Positions 36,051-46,990 are shown, counted from the first letter of the stretch. The stretch is 64,000 bases of DNA from Xiphydria camelus (GCA_963678675.1 OY783197.1:28331470-28395469); one strand, 5' to 3'. Notes: generated from the letters alone by a model not told the origin. Program-made: numbers and translations.

Positions 36051-38192
36051 ATGCATCGGAAGAGAAAAGAGCTAGAGGAAATATCCCAAAGGCATTTTCG
36101 TCGTCTTAAAAGAAAATTGACTATTGAAAAAGAAGACGTCCAAAATATACAAAAGGCAAATCCAAACACCAATGAACTCTACAATAATTCTCATTCCATT
36201 ACTGCATGCGGAAGTGAAGCAGTATTGGATTACACCCACGATCTATCTACTATGGGAACATATGAGGATGATTTCAACGGCAATGAAGAAGCAGATCCAT
36301 CTACACTTGTTTCACATAAAACTGTTGATATCAGTGTCGACTTAGAAATTGACAATGAGCGTCCTCGGTCCTTCTGCCTTGAACTTGAAAAAGCCATCGC
36401 TACTGACAATGAGAATGAAAATCTTGCGATATCTTCTGTAAATAACGTGCTATCTTTCCAACAACAAATAATTTCGTGGGCATTATCATATAAAATTCCG
36501 CATAATGCGTTAACACAGCTACTATCCATCTTGAAATCTCATACATGTTTCGAATCACTTCCAAAACATGCAAAGACCCTTCTGCGAACGCCGCGTAAAT
36601 CAGAAATCCGAGATGTTCCACCAGGGCAATACTGCCACTTTGGAATTAAACCTGTATTACAAAAGTATCTCCGTGATCGAAAATATAGAAATGTTGATCA
36701 TGTAATGTTACAAATTGGCGTCGATGGCCTCCCTATTTCGGAATCATCAAGTAATCAACTATGGCCTATACTTTGCTCCATCGTGCCTGAATCTGAAGTG
36801 TTCCTCATTGGCTGCTACTTTGGTCCGTCAAAACCGGAAGACCCTAATCTGTATGCGGAAGAATTTATCGAAGAATGCAAAGATTTAATTACAAATGGTT
36901 ATCAGTATGACAGTAAAGTAATCACACTTTCTTTGCAAAGTATAGTTGGTGATGCCCCCGCCAAATCATTTTTAACGAATACAAAAGGCCACAGTGGCTA
37001 CGACAGCTGCACAAAGTGCAAAATAAAGGGGCAATATGTGCAGAACCGAGTTTGTTTCCCAGGTACAACATTTGAGAAGAGAGAAGATCCTGATATAACT
37101 CAACTAACTGACAGTGATCACTATAAAGGATACTGCAAACTAGCAGAGTTGCCAAATTTTGGACTAGTCACAAACATACCGTTAGATTACATGCACTTAA
37201 TCTGTGTGGGAGTCGTAAAGAAATTAATTCGCATGTGGTTATCTGGACCATTAAGTATTCGATTGCCTGCCACAGAAGTTCAGCAAATATCGTCAACACT
37301 GTTAAATTTCAAAAAGCATATTCCAAGAGAATTTTCACGAAAACCACGAGAACTTTCAACTATTGGTCAATGGAAAGCAACTGAATCGCGACAATTTTTA
37401 TTGTACACTGGGCCATTTGCTTTGAAAAATCATTTACCGCCGGAGATATATACCAATTTTATTATGCTACATGCTGCAATTCGCATCCTAACGAGTCCAG
37501 ATTTATATTTGGAAAAAGTCGATTTTGCTGAAAACTTGTTGTATAATTTTGTAAGAACTGCCCAAACATTATACGGAAAACATTTCATCGTGCACAACGT
37601 CCATAATTTGTTACATTTGGCTGATGATGTCAGAAAATTTGGAACATTGGATTCATTTAGCGCGTTTAAATACGAAAACTATATGAAGACATTAAAGAAG
37701 CTTCTTCGAAAATCTGAACGTCCGTTACAGCAGTTAAGAAATAGATACGCAGAATTTGAGACTTTTGCAGAAGAAAATTACAAATTTGTCCAATCTTCGA
37801 AAAACAATACATTGGAAGGAAATCATTTCGATGGACCGCTTTTTAACGATTGTAACAATCCGCAGTATTCGAAAGTCTTATTTGAAGCATTTACTTTGTC
37901 CCGAAAAACTCCAAATAACTGCTGCATTTTGAAAGACAATAACGTTATTTTAATATCAAATTTTGCCACGTCATCATCAGGAAATATTTGCGTTATCGGT
38001 AAACAATTTCGGAAAAAGAAAAGCCTGTATAAAGAACCTTGTGCATCAAGAATATTTGACTGCTTCAAAGTATCGCAGCTATCAAATCTGCAGAGCAGGC
38101 CATTGAGTGAAATAAAAAATAAAGCTATGATATTACCCTATGAACGATACAATGCAGTAATTTCTCTTCTTCACAATGAAAGCCAACATTGA
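36051..38192 (+). CDS. CACTA/EnSpm (Tnp2-like) transposase, intact
   Basis: A single uninterrupted frame of 713 residues predicted to cut and join the ends of the surrounding element in the nucleus. The N-terminus is lysine/arginine rich (possible nuclear signal, residues 3-25). The catalytic region shows GVDGLPIS with Asp225, then GDAPAKSFL with Asp301, as expected for the first two acids of a DDE nuclease of this group. Between the second Asp and the third acid lies a zinc-like cluster His314-x5-Cys320-x2-Cys323. DYMHLICVGV (Asp379, His382) follows, then HNVHNLLHL near residue 515 and a KYENYMK stretch with Glu542. I cannot say which glutamate is the third catalytic residue. Family assignment is from motif recall, not a search. 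The ATG was chosen because it opens the frame just after a plausible splice acceptor (35992). It lies 155 bases upstream of the second gene's ATG in the same orientation. No stop or frameshift disrupts it. Confidence 0.85.
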   Translation: MHRKRKELEEISQRHFRRLKRKLTIEKEDVQNIQKANPNTNELYNNSHSITACGSEAVLDYTHDLSTMGTYEDDFNGNEEADPSTLVSHKTVDISVDLEIDNERPRSFCLELEKAIATDNENENLAISSVNNVLSFQQQIISWALSYKIPHNALTQLLSILKSHTCFESLPKHAKTLLRTPRKSEIRDVPPGQYCHFGIKPVLQKYLRDRKYRNVDHVMLQIGVDGLPISESSSNQLWPILCSIVPESEVFLIGCYFGPSKPEDPNLYAEEFIEECKDLITNGYQYDSKVITLSLQSIVGDAPAKSFLTNTKGHSGYDSCTKCKIKGQYVQNRVCFPGTTFEKREDPDITQLTDSDHYKGYCKLAELPNFGLVTNIPLDYMHLICVGVVKKLIRMWLSGPLSIRLPATEVQQISSTLLNFKKHIPREFSRKPRELSTIGQWKATESRQFLLYTGPFALKNHLPPEIYTNFIMLHAAIRILTSPDLYLEKVDFAENLLYNFVRTAQTLYGKHFIVHNVHNLLHLADDVRKFGTLDSFSAFKYENYMKTLKKLLRKSERPLQQLRNRYAEFETFAEENYKFVQSSKNNTLEGNHFDGPLFNDCNNPQYSKVLFEAFTLSRKTPNNCCILKDNNVILISNFATSSSGNICVIGKQFRKKKSLYKEPCASRIFDCFKVSQLSNLQSRPLSEIKNKAMILPYERYNAVISLLHNESQH

Positions 38193-38347
38193 AAATCATC
38201 AGTCACAGTACGGCCGTTTACTTGTCCTTCTGTTATAATCTAACCAATAGCTTGTTTATTTTGATATTAACAATTTCTGGCATTCTTCTATTCATTTATA
38301 TTTTTTCCTTTAATTTCATTACAGATAAAAGGTCAACAACTAACAAC

Positions 38348-40757
38348 ATGAGTGCTTCCAGTGATTTAAGATTCTGCGTTTTGGAGTTTGAAGATGGTGT
38401 TGAAGTTGTGCCGAAGTCATGGTTCAGCGGAAATAAGCAATGTTTCTTTCCGACGAGTGGATCAAGACAGAAAATTGATAAATTAATTGCTTCTTGCGCA
38501 AACCCGAAGCCAACTTGGAATGTTTATGGCATTTTGAGAGTATTTGGAGAATACGGTATAATCAGAATGCTTAAATAGACGGGCCTGAAATGTACAGCGC
38601 TTTTAAAAAAAATGTAGTATTTTTTTCGAAAGAATCTTTCCATAATTTAGAAATTTTTAATATCATTATACGGGACAAAAGTTTGTAAGGTTTCGTCATT
38701 TTTCGAAATTTGAAATATTCCTGTAATGTTCAAAAAATTGAAAAATAATTTTAATATTTATTTAGAGTTGAAGAACGTTTTTTTCTTCAACTCCATGTAA
38801 ATTCTCATAGGTTACGTGAATTGATTTTTTTTGTAACAAAACAATACACGATTTCTTTCCAGAAACCTTCTCAGAAGCATCAAAGAAAGCCGATCAAGCA
38901 CTTTATTCATCCGATTTAAATACAGACACCGAAAACTGTACTTCGAAGCAGAAAAAGATAAAAAGGCGATTAATGAATGTTGCATCTGACAATGAACAAA
39001 ATAAGGACCTATTAAAAAGTCCTAACGAAAGTAATTATTATATAAAAATAGATTCGGCTCAAAAACATACGCATGTCAATTTTTTGGTTGGAAAGTTACA
39101 CTGAGAAAAAGCTACCCAACAAAATAATTTTGTCGAGCCAATTCGATAGCCAAAAAAAATTTGCTTGGATTATCCAAATATTTTGCTATGCCACCAAAGT
39201 TTTCGTGAAATCATCAAAAGAATTTTGCGATTCCAAAAAAAATATTTTGTTGGCTCGTATTCATCAAAAATATTTTATTAGCCTGACCAAGGGTTCTCTC
39301 AGTGTACTTTTAAACACGAGATATTTCATTTTATTACTAATGAGTTATTATCATACAAAAATACTTTTGCCGATAAAAGGGTATTGTATTAATATTAAAT
39401 AATTATTTGAATATGTTGATCGAGAACCGTCGCAACTTTTTGCCGAGCAAGACGAAACGTCTCTTGCGAAACCAACATTGCCAATTAAACGTAACCGACC
39501 ATTAGTTGCGTGTTCATTAAACGAAGGTTTGTCATATTTTTTCATTTCATTTATGCTTATTAAGACTGGAAAAAGTAACTATTCATTTAAAAAATTTATT
39601 TTTAATAAAAACCCATTGTTGAAAGTGCTGTTCATTTAGTGTTTCTTTCAATTTTTTGACTTTTATTTTTAGTGATCTTATTTAGATATTTATAATTTTT
39701 CTTCCACCCTGGAAAAAGTTAAAGAACATATTTTATATAAAACATTGTAAGGACTGATACTTCTAAAAGATATGTCTTAAAATTCTAAATCATTCGTACA
39801 GAGGAAAGCATTTAAAAAAGATGGGAAGTCAAAATAGCCCATAGCATATTGTTAAAACTCCAATATATAAGCCTTCATTTTTTATGTAGAACGTCTAAGT
39901 GCAATGGAAAACAATGTGGAGCGGATAAACAATAACATTTTGGGCATAAAAATGGATGTCCAGCGCATTCACGGGATAATTTCTAAATTAAAAAGTGTCG
40001 ATAAAAACGAGGCTCCAAAAAGTAACGTAGCAGCAACAGCAGTTGTGCAACTTTATACTACGTTTCCATTAAAAACGGAAGAACAATTGAGCAATTTGGA
40101 GAAGGAGCTTGAAAAACCTGAAAAGGAGGAAGAATTGGTTAGCAATGATCTTCAAAAATTTGATTTTCATGCGTTAACTTCTGAAAACTTTGATACGTTT
40201 CGCATCCAGAAAAAACATCAATTTCATAAACTTTACTTCTATTTATTTGGTTTTCTTTTTATCTTTGAAACAGACAGCATTTTTTGATACAATTGGCGGA
40301 ATTAATCCGGACGAAACAGTTCGAAGGACTCTCATGAAGACGTTTACGAATAAATTGGCTTTGGAGTATTCTTGGCTCGGACGAAAGGGTAAAAAGAAGC
40401 TCCACAAATTGAAAATTATCAGTATAATGTATCGTAAGTATATGAAGATCTTGCTATTCCAACCATCTTCCGATTAATTAGTGTATAACGCCAAATATTG
40501 CTTCAGGATCTCTTCTCGCACGATGCATTAACATGGACGAACATAAGTTCGAATTTCGGACAAAAGAATGGTTTCGACAAGCCAAAGCTCGTTTTGAGAA
40601 CGAGAAGAAGGAAAAACAATTGCAACCTCTCGACGAAGAACACGTTGGAAATAAAGAAAATCAAAACGAGGACCAAAATGATGGGATTCGGCAAGTACTG
40701 GTCGATCATCATGACAACCAAAATAATAATTTCGATATAGATGAGGCAGCTGAATGA
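38348..40757 (+). CDS. DUF4806-type accessory protein of the transposon, six exons
   Basis: Proposed exons are 38348-38555, 38863-39030, 39425-39526, 39890-40137, 40274-40433 and 40507-40757. They give 1,137 bases, 378 residues and a stop, with phases 1, 1, 1, 0, 1 matching at every junction. Most junctions are good GT/AG sites (for example ATC-GTAAGT at 40434, CTTTCC-AG at 38862). The exon 3 acceptor (GATCG-AG) is weak. The N-terminus (FCVLEFEDGVEVVP.SWF) and TWNVYGILRVFGEYETF match the opening of insect DUF4806 proteins. The middle is charged and low in complexity, then a coiled-coil-like MENNVERINNNI stretch. The DUF4806 core is FPLKTEEQL..LEKEL, then DTIGGINPDETVRRTLM, then SWLGRKGKKKL. 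The tail ends with a FRTKEWFRQAKARF helix. The role is unknown; by analogy with plant TnpA it may bind the element's ends. A MITE lies in intron 2. Confidence 0.7.
39099..39304. mobile_element. CACTGAG-ended MITE inside an intron
   Basis: Ends CACTGAGA and TCTCAGTG are inverted and flanked by TA (39097-39098 and 39305-39306). The interior has paired CAACAAAATA / TATTTTGTTG text. It falls within the proposed intron between exons 2 and 3 of the accessory gene, so it does not break the reading frame. Confidence 0.6.
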
Positions 40758-40837
40758 AATCCTCATCATTTTTCGCCTAGCAATAGTGCTACATTTTTTG
40801 TTACTGCTAATTTCTATTTTAAGATAAAACTCGACAA

Positions 40838-40985
40838 GTTCTTGGAATAACGATGCAACTCTGCTGGCATCTTTTTCTTCTTAATTTAGATTGATAACAT
40901 TGTAATTGCTGCAGGAGCCAAAAAAGAATGGGCACAATTTTTTGAAATGAAAAAGAGTTACATCGTTATTCCTAGGACCAATTGC
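40838..40985. repeat. inverted repeat downstream of the accessory gene
   Basis: TTGGAATAACGATGCAACTC pairs with GAGTTACATCGTTATTCCTA. The arms are about 20-25 bases apart by about 80. It could be a small MITE or a structural 3' feature of the transposon. Confidence 0.35.
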
Positions 40986-41144
40986 AATGTAATTGTCGGT
41001 AGCAGATTATGGGAAAAATTATTTTTTCCAAGTAAATATTTAGTTTATTTAGTTTTTACAAATGTTTTTCTTCCATGCAAAAATGAAGGCTGATTTATGA
41101 AACAAGAAGTACAAGAAAGACTTACTTACAGAGTAACACTATAT

Positions 41145-41150
41145 AATAAA
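41145..41150 (+). terminator. candidate poly(A) signal for the accessory gene
   Basis: AATAAA lies 388 bases past the accessory gene's stop. Another is at 41359-41364. With AT-rich context and no transcript data, the choice is uncertain. Confidence 0.3.
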
Positions 41151-41639
41151 TATAAAGAAGTATTAAAGAATTGCTTATTAACAAATAATTCATTTCAATT
41201 TGAAGCGTAATGTGAGAAAGTTCCCATATAGTTTAGCATTATTTCTCACAATATATATATTGTTATACGTAGTACGCCTATTATGAGGTAACAATTAGTT
41301 ATTGTTAAAGAAGCTCGTGATAAATAGTAGCAAGTTAAAAGAAAAGAAATTTCTTTGAAATAAATATTTAGTTTTTGCTTTATTTTTTGCCAAATACTTA
41401 CAAATTAGTTAAGACAACTTGTGTTCATTTTGTTCAAAAGAAAAAAAAAGAAATATTAAGAAGTTTTCTAGAAAACTTGTTAATAAATAGTTTATTTGAT
41501 ATTCAGCCAAAGCGTAACCTAACTAAGTTTCTATCTAGCTATAATGAGTTTATTATGTGAAAAAAATACCCATTATAACGAACAAATGTGATTCTAAGTA
41601 TTTATAAGTTTCAAACTTAAAAAACATTACTGTATTTGG

Positions 41640-42183
41640 TACAATAAATCGAACGATTGAAAGATTAAATGATTTGTTGAATATGCGTTTAAACCACATT
41701 TATAGATATCTAATAGATATTTAATTATATAGAATAAATAGCTATTTTATATTTAATATATGTTTATACGTATATATATTTCGTCTACTTTTTCGTCTAC
41801 TTTTCGTCTACAAAGTATCTAAAAGACGTAATATATACATCTATCAAACATGTAAAATACGTTCGCTATATGTGGAGAAAGCGGAAAATCGTCCTTAAAT
41901 TTATGTTAAAAATATATCGATGAATATTTAATAGATATTCTGTCATGTTTATGAAATGTTCATTAAATGTACAATGAAAGTATATATTTTGTTCATGGTA
42001 TATTTACTGGACGTAATGTATATATCTGCTGGATATATAAAATACGTATATTATACGTACATGAAGCGGACATTCGCATATTAAAAATACCTCCCAAATA
42101 TTTCTGCAGATATCCTGTAGACGTATATACATCTATCGCAAATATCTAATATACGTATATAATACGTATATGTTCCGTGTGGG
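41640..42183. promoter_or_regulatory. right subterminal motif cluster
   Basis: TATACGTATA-type motifs lie near 41768, 42035-42058, 42118 and 42150-42172, some on each strand because the motif is palindromic. GTCTACTTTTTCGTCTACTT repeats sit near 41790-41815. The last 13 bases are the right terminal inverted repeat. Mirrors the left end. Confidence 0.5.
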
Positions 42184-42379
42184 CGATGCCCCGCGCGCGG
42201 GCCACTCGCTTGAGCCCGGAACGACCGCGCATTACGGATCCCGCGGGACGCGGCGGGGGCGAGGGGGATGGGTCGTTTCACAACTAAAGTACAAATCCGA
42301 CGATTGGTCCGACGGCGACGAGCGCGGCGTATCGAGAGAGAGCCCACGGGGGAAAGGATATTTCAATTTTCCTCCTTAA

Positions 42380-42903
42380 GGTTTCTCGAGCGGTACAGGG
42401 GCTTTTTCCCTGCTAAAAGTTAGTCCACTGAAGTACAGTAACGCTCTAAAGAATGTTCTTCGTGCGATGTGGCAACAATGTTTTACGTACAGTAGTATGT
42501 GTGTATCTGTGAGTTCAAAAATGGAGCCCAAAACATCTGGTCATGCATCTGTACGTCATGCAACGTTGCCACATTGACTTATCAAGGGTTAAATTTATAA
42601 AGAACAATTAATAAAAAATTAACGGGCTCCTTAATGAACGTGAAAATTGGTATAGATGATTTTAGTTCGTTAAACTTGCTGTTCAAAAAATTTCAGAATT
42701 TTTTCACTATTTTTCTCAGAAATATCGCGGTTTATTGGTTATAACCCGTAAGAACACATGCTATTTTGTTATTCAAAAATCTTTGCAACGAGCTTCTTAA
42801 AAGACTTGAAAATTTAACTGAATTTTTTTTTTACTTCAATCTACCGAATGCAATCATTTTCAAGCATTTCTCACTATTTTTAGTATAACGCGCTCGAGAA
42901 ACC
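42380..42903 (+). mobile_element. 524-bp TTAA-flanked element, copy 2
   Basis: Ends GGTTTCTCGAGCG and CGCTCGAGAAACC are inverted. The left flank is TTAA (42376-42379) and the right flank TTGA (42904-42907), one base off. The interior is collinear with the complement of 15591-16111 and closely similar. It starts 194 bases past the right end of the 7.8-kb transposon. Confidence 0.75.
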
Positions 42904-43823
42904 TTGACGAGAGGGGCGACTCGTCGTTTCGCCGCGGAATTTCCGCGTTTCGCGACGCGCACGAACGACTCGCTCGCGAAGGGCGAAGAGTCCGGGCGTT
43001 GAAATTGGGGCTCTCTCTCGACGCGTATAACGAATGCGTGTCGAATGCGCGCGCGAGAAAAATTCGCAACGAGAGTACAAGTGCAATTTTTTATCTCGAA
43101 ACTGCATCCCGAGTATAAGTCAAACGATTTCGCGGACCTCCGGCGTCTCGGGAGGATACATCGCCGTCGGGAAATCTCCGTTGACATTTCCCGAGGATCT
43201 ACCTTCGCGGGACTCCGTTGAAATTCAAACGTTATCGCTTCAAAGCTCGCGATCGAAGCCGGACGAGCGGAATCCACCCCCTCGAATCACCGTCCGACGT
43301 CTCGCCGTGCGCGAGCCTCGCCGGAAATCACCCCGCACCCTCCTCCACACGACCAGAGAACCCCGTCAAATCCTGGACATCCCAGTCGCGCGCAACCGAG
43401 TGAGTGGATGCTATATCTGATTCCATCGACGTCATCCCCCCTCCCCGCCACTCCTCTCCACCCTCGCTCCCGTTTTTCATCCTTCCCGTCCTTCCGCCTC
43501 ATCGCCGACCCAACTACTGCTCTTCGGCAACCCGTCCCCGTGCCGTTACCTCCTCGGAAGTCCTCGCGGGAGTAATGGAAAATTCATGGAACGCGCGGAG
43601 GTCAGATATTCCGCGTGACGTCGTCGGGGACGCCGAGCGCGGATTCGAGCAGCTCCGATGGCGACTGCGATTCCGAATCGCAAAGTGGGATCTACGAAAG
43701 TATAATATATACCTCCAGTTTTCAGGATCTCTGAATAAACATTCTCAGAAGCGCGGGAATATTTGACGTATCCAGGCTTAAAAATATTTGATGCCACAAT
43801 TTGACTAAAATATTGCAAAGAAA
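42904..43823. other. gene-free GC-rich stretch
   Basis: Frames on both strands (up to 148 codons) are arginine/proline rich without domains. Confidence 0.5.
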
Positions 43824-44126
43824 TCATTCTCGGTGTGATCCAAAAAATGATCCGAAGAACAAGAGCATCGTGATCTCAATTTGGTCTATTTTTTTTTTAT
43901 CTCATTTACATCCACTTTTGGTCGAATTTTCATCTACTTTCTGTTTTCAAGTGGAGCTAACTATCAGAAATTGAACAAATGTCAGTTAAATGTCATTTAA
44001 AAACTGAAGATATATCAAATTGCGATGAAAAATGCGAATACAAATGGGATAATAAATGTACCGCGTTAAAAAAAAATAGCAGTATTCTTATTCCTCGGAT
44101 CATTTTTAGATCGCATCGAGAATGAT
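43824..44126. mobile_element. 303-bp element with inverted ends
   Basis: TCATTCTCGGTGTGATCC then AAAAAATGATCCGA on the left pairs with TCGGATCATTTTTAGATCGC then ATCGAGAATGA on the right. AT-rich non-coding interior. Confidence 0.6.
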
Positions 44127-44700
44127 GAATTTTTTATCAAATTTCGACCAAATTGGCAATTACATTTTCTTATTCGGAAAACTCGTCTCTCGTCCGAACG
44201 GTTCGAGCGCGTTCGTACTTATGAGTAATCGAGAATTATACCGATGCGCAGAAAGGAATCGACGGGCGCGCTGCGGTTGTAACTTCGAGATGCATCAAAG
44301 ACATACGCGATTTTGGCACGGACCCAAACTCGCGCGGATGCTGGATAAGGAGGATTCGAGAGCTTCCCCGCGCGTGGGAGTGAGGGCGCGAAATTGCGAA
44401 ACGATCGCACCCGGAGACTCGCGTTCCATTATTGGACGATAGCCGTGGAGTGGATCAAGTGATATGGGGCACGTTCGACGGTGACATCGGTCGGAAAAAG
44501 GTGCCGGAAGAACGTATATTTTTACCTCTCAACACGCGTCGAGTTACGGACGCGAAAATAAGTAGTCGACATTCGATTATGCGCGTCACTGGCGAATCGT
44601 CAATTCGAGACGTATAATCTGACGTGTTTAACAGAAAATGAATTTAATTTTTAATACGACGAAAAATAAATATCTCGTTAAGACAAGAAAATATATCAAA
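44127..44700. other. gene-free stretch
   Basis: No gene or repeat recognised. Confidence 0.45.
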
Positions 44701-44911
44701 TGAGGCTAAATTTACTCGCCAGGAAAGAAACTCCAATCACTGTTATCTCATTATCAATGAGCGTTTGGCACATATTTATGTAGCTAATACTTTTTTGAAG
44801 ATTACATATTTATCTACAACAAAGTCTTATATCGATCCAGGCCAAAAGTTCACAGGTAATGAGATAATAGTGATTAGAGTTCTCTCTTCCTGGCGAGTAA
44901 GTTTAGCCTCA
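44701..44911. mobile_element. family A MITE, copy A3 (complete)
   Basis: Ends TGAGGCTAAATTTACTCGCC and GGCGAGTAAGTTTAGCCTCA are inverted. Arms continue through GGAAAGAA and ATCACTGTTATCTCATTA. At 211 bp this is the best-preserved copy in the window and defines the family. Confidence 0.8.
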
Positions 44912-44920
44912 CGCACAGTA

Positions 44921-45060
44921 CGTTAATTATTAAAACGTTTATTGCATTCAAATGGTTGCCTCTGACGATCAGATTGTGCCAAATAAATATCGTAGCAGTT
45001 AACGAATATTTACTCGATTCGATAAAACATTTCTTTCCCCATATTCAAACAAACATATCA
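44921..45060. repeat. family K repeat
   Basis: Aligns with 13.58-13.74 kb: TTAATTATTAAAACGTTTAT, CAGATTGTGCCAAATAAATA, AGCAGTTAACGAATATTTAC. It lies ten bases from A3, so the two may have moved or duplicated together. Confidence 0.4.
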
Positions 45061-46256
45061 ATTGCAAATAAATTGTTTTCTCGATATGTATAATATTATA
45101 TCATGGAAACCATGCACGCGCGTGACCTCCGATTTTTTACGTGCCATCGATTCATCGAAGCCGTACTTTCGCACGCCCGACTGACCACTACATTTCCGCC
45201 CAGTATAATTGGTCCTCGCGCTTCGAATAATTTGATAAACAATTTTGAAACGCCTCGTCGTACGTTCCGCAGCGCGAGAGCTTCCGAGTGGAAGCAGAAT
45301 CAGCGCGTACCGGCTGATTTTGCGCGTACCATGCGCAAGGGCGAACATCGACCCACGGGTTGCCTTGGAAAAATCCCTAGGGACGCGGAGAAGTAGGGAT
45401 CTCGTCCGCGACCCCGGGAGAGACGCGGACCGGCCCGTCGACCTCGTTAAATGACGAAGTGATTTCATCGTGCCGACTAAATAATGTAAACACAACAAAG
45501 GTACGGCTCCCGGGTGTAAACGAGGCGAGCGCGGCGGATCAAAGGGAGAACTGACAAATTCAAAGGCGTACGTCGGAGGCTCCTACGTGTGGTTTGCCCG
45601 GTGTATATAAATAAATGGATACGTTTGAATCTAGACGAAAAGTCGAGGAAATCGTCAAATCGACGGTCGTGTTGAGTTCCGGAGAAAAAATTCGAAGTTT
45701 TCGTATAATATATTCGAAGGGGACTTCGTCTTCGTTCCGGATGTGGAAAAAAAATTTTAAAAGCGCTCAACGCGGCTTCGATAATCCTGCGTGAGTTGAT
45801 AATAATAATTGCACTTGCGGCAAGTACGTAGGCGTGTACTCGACGCGCAAGCTCTCCTCTGATAATTCCCTCGACATTTATTCGATCGTAAATCACGTCT
45901 GAAATCGACGAGCGTTCAATTCTCGAGCAGCGGAGTTAAGTGGAAATTCGATCGAACTAATCGGTAGGTACATTCGACGAGCCGCTATCGCGAAACCGAA
46001 ACTAATTCGGTTTCTTTATTACTCGACCGTTCGCTCGCCTCGCTGAAACCGCGAGATAAGAGAGTCGGACGGTGTGCGCCGCTGGTGTGTCAAGGCAATC
46101 CGAGGAGGAAAATCGATCGACCGAGGCTTGCAATGCGAAATCTCAAACCGAAGAGTTTATCGAGTTACCGCGGGCGTGGGTGTCGATGACGCGACGACGA
46201 TCGAGTCGCACGTCACTCGGGATGCTGCAGGAGGATCGAATCTGACTTCTCTCGAC

Positions 46257-46259
<3 letters not shown>
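45061..46259. other. gene-free stretch
   Basis: Frames of up to 146 codons on both strands carry no domains. Confidence 0.5.

Positions 46260-46299
<40 letters not shown>
46260..46299. repeat. (AG)n microsatellite
   Basis: Uninterrupted AG run of about 20 repeats. Confidence 0.9.
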
Positions 46300-46300
<1 letters not shown>

Positions 46301-46339
46301 GACAGTACCGATCGTTAATTTTCATGGCCGATAAAAAGT

Positions 46340-46990
46340 GGCCTTCGGTTATCGTTTGATATTTTTGCAAAAATTGAAATCTCTGGAATTGAAACTTCGA
46401 CCACAATATCTGATGTATTTTTCTGCGCCGATTGCGAAAAGCATGGTTATCAGGTCGATATCTCGAAGGAAATATGAGATGTCGACGATTTTAGGCATAC
46501 AACAATATTTTCCCCCAAACAAATTATCGATATCTCGGCGTTCCTTTGAAATTTCCTCGATAAGTCCATTATTTTGGTAATCGGCGTGAAAAAAGTACAC
46601 AAGACAGGGTGGTCGAGCGATCGATTCCGAGGATAGCGATTTTCGCGAAAAATTGAAAAAAAAAAAACTACAAAATTTTCGCAAAAATCGACATCTTCGG
46701 AATCAAACTCTCGACCACCCTGTCTTATGTACGCCTTCGTGCCGATTCCGAAAATAACGGATTTTTCGAGGAAATCCCAAAGGAGCACCGAGATATCGAC
46801 AATTTTTCCGGGGAACAAAAATGTTCACTCTCTAAATCACTAGTATATATCTCGCGTTAAATATATTTCCTTTGAGATATGCCGACGCAATAACCGTGCT
46901 TTTCGTAATCGTCGTGAAAAAATACACAAGACAGCCGGCCGGTCGGGCGATCGATTCAAGAGATCCCGACTCTTGGCAAAATGTCAAGTT
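46340..46990. repeat. two family R palindromic units
   Basis: Two neighbouring units (about 46360-46665 and 46680-46985) carry GAAATCTCTGGAATTGAAAC, CGACCACCCTGTCTTATG, GAGATATCGAC and their mirror images. They meet at AATTTTCGCAAAAATCGACA. Same family as the 5.8-7.0-kb array. Confidence 0.6.

Larger units (their letters stand above)
34367..42183 (+). mobile_element. 7.8-kb two-gene CACTA/EnSpm-type transposon
   Basis: The element is bounded by perfect 13-bp terminal inverted repeats, CCCACACGGAACA (34367-34379) and TGTTCCGTGTGGG (42171-42183), with CG on both sides (34365-34366 and 42184-42185) as a likely 2-bp target duplication. It is AT-rich against GC-rich flanks. It carries, left to right, a subterminal motif cluster, a leader exon, a 713-aa transposase, a six-exon accessory gene and a second motif cluster. 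The transposase chemistry motifs, short TIR, 2-bp duplication and subterminal repeats fit the CACTA/EnSpm group. The first bases are CCCAC rather than the usual CACTA/CACTG, which is unusual. Both genes appear intact, so it may be autonomous. Confidence 0.8.

Noticed and set aside
39425..39526. Alternative that exons 2 and 3 of the accessory gene were one exon broken by the MITE
   Set aside because: Removing the MITE leaves an in-frame TAA at about 39400, so an intron there is needed regardless. The GT at 39031 and AG at 39424 keep the frame.
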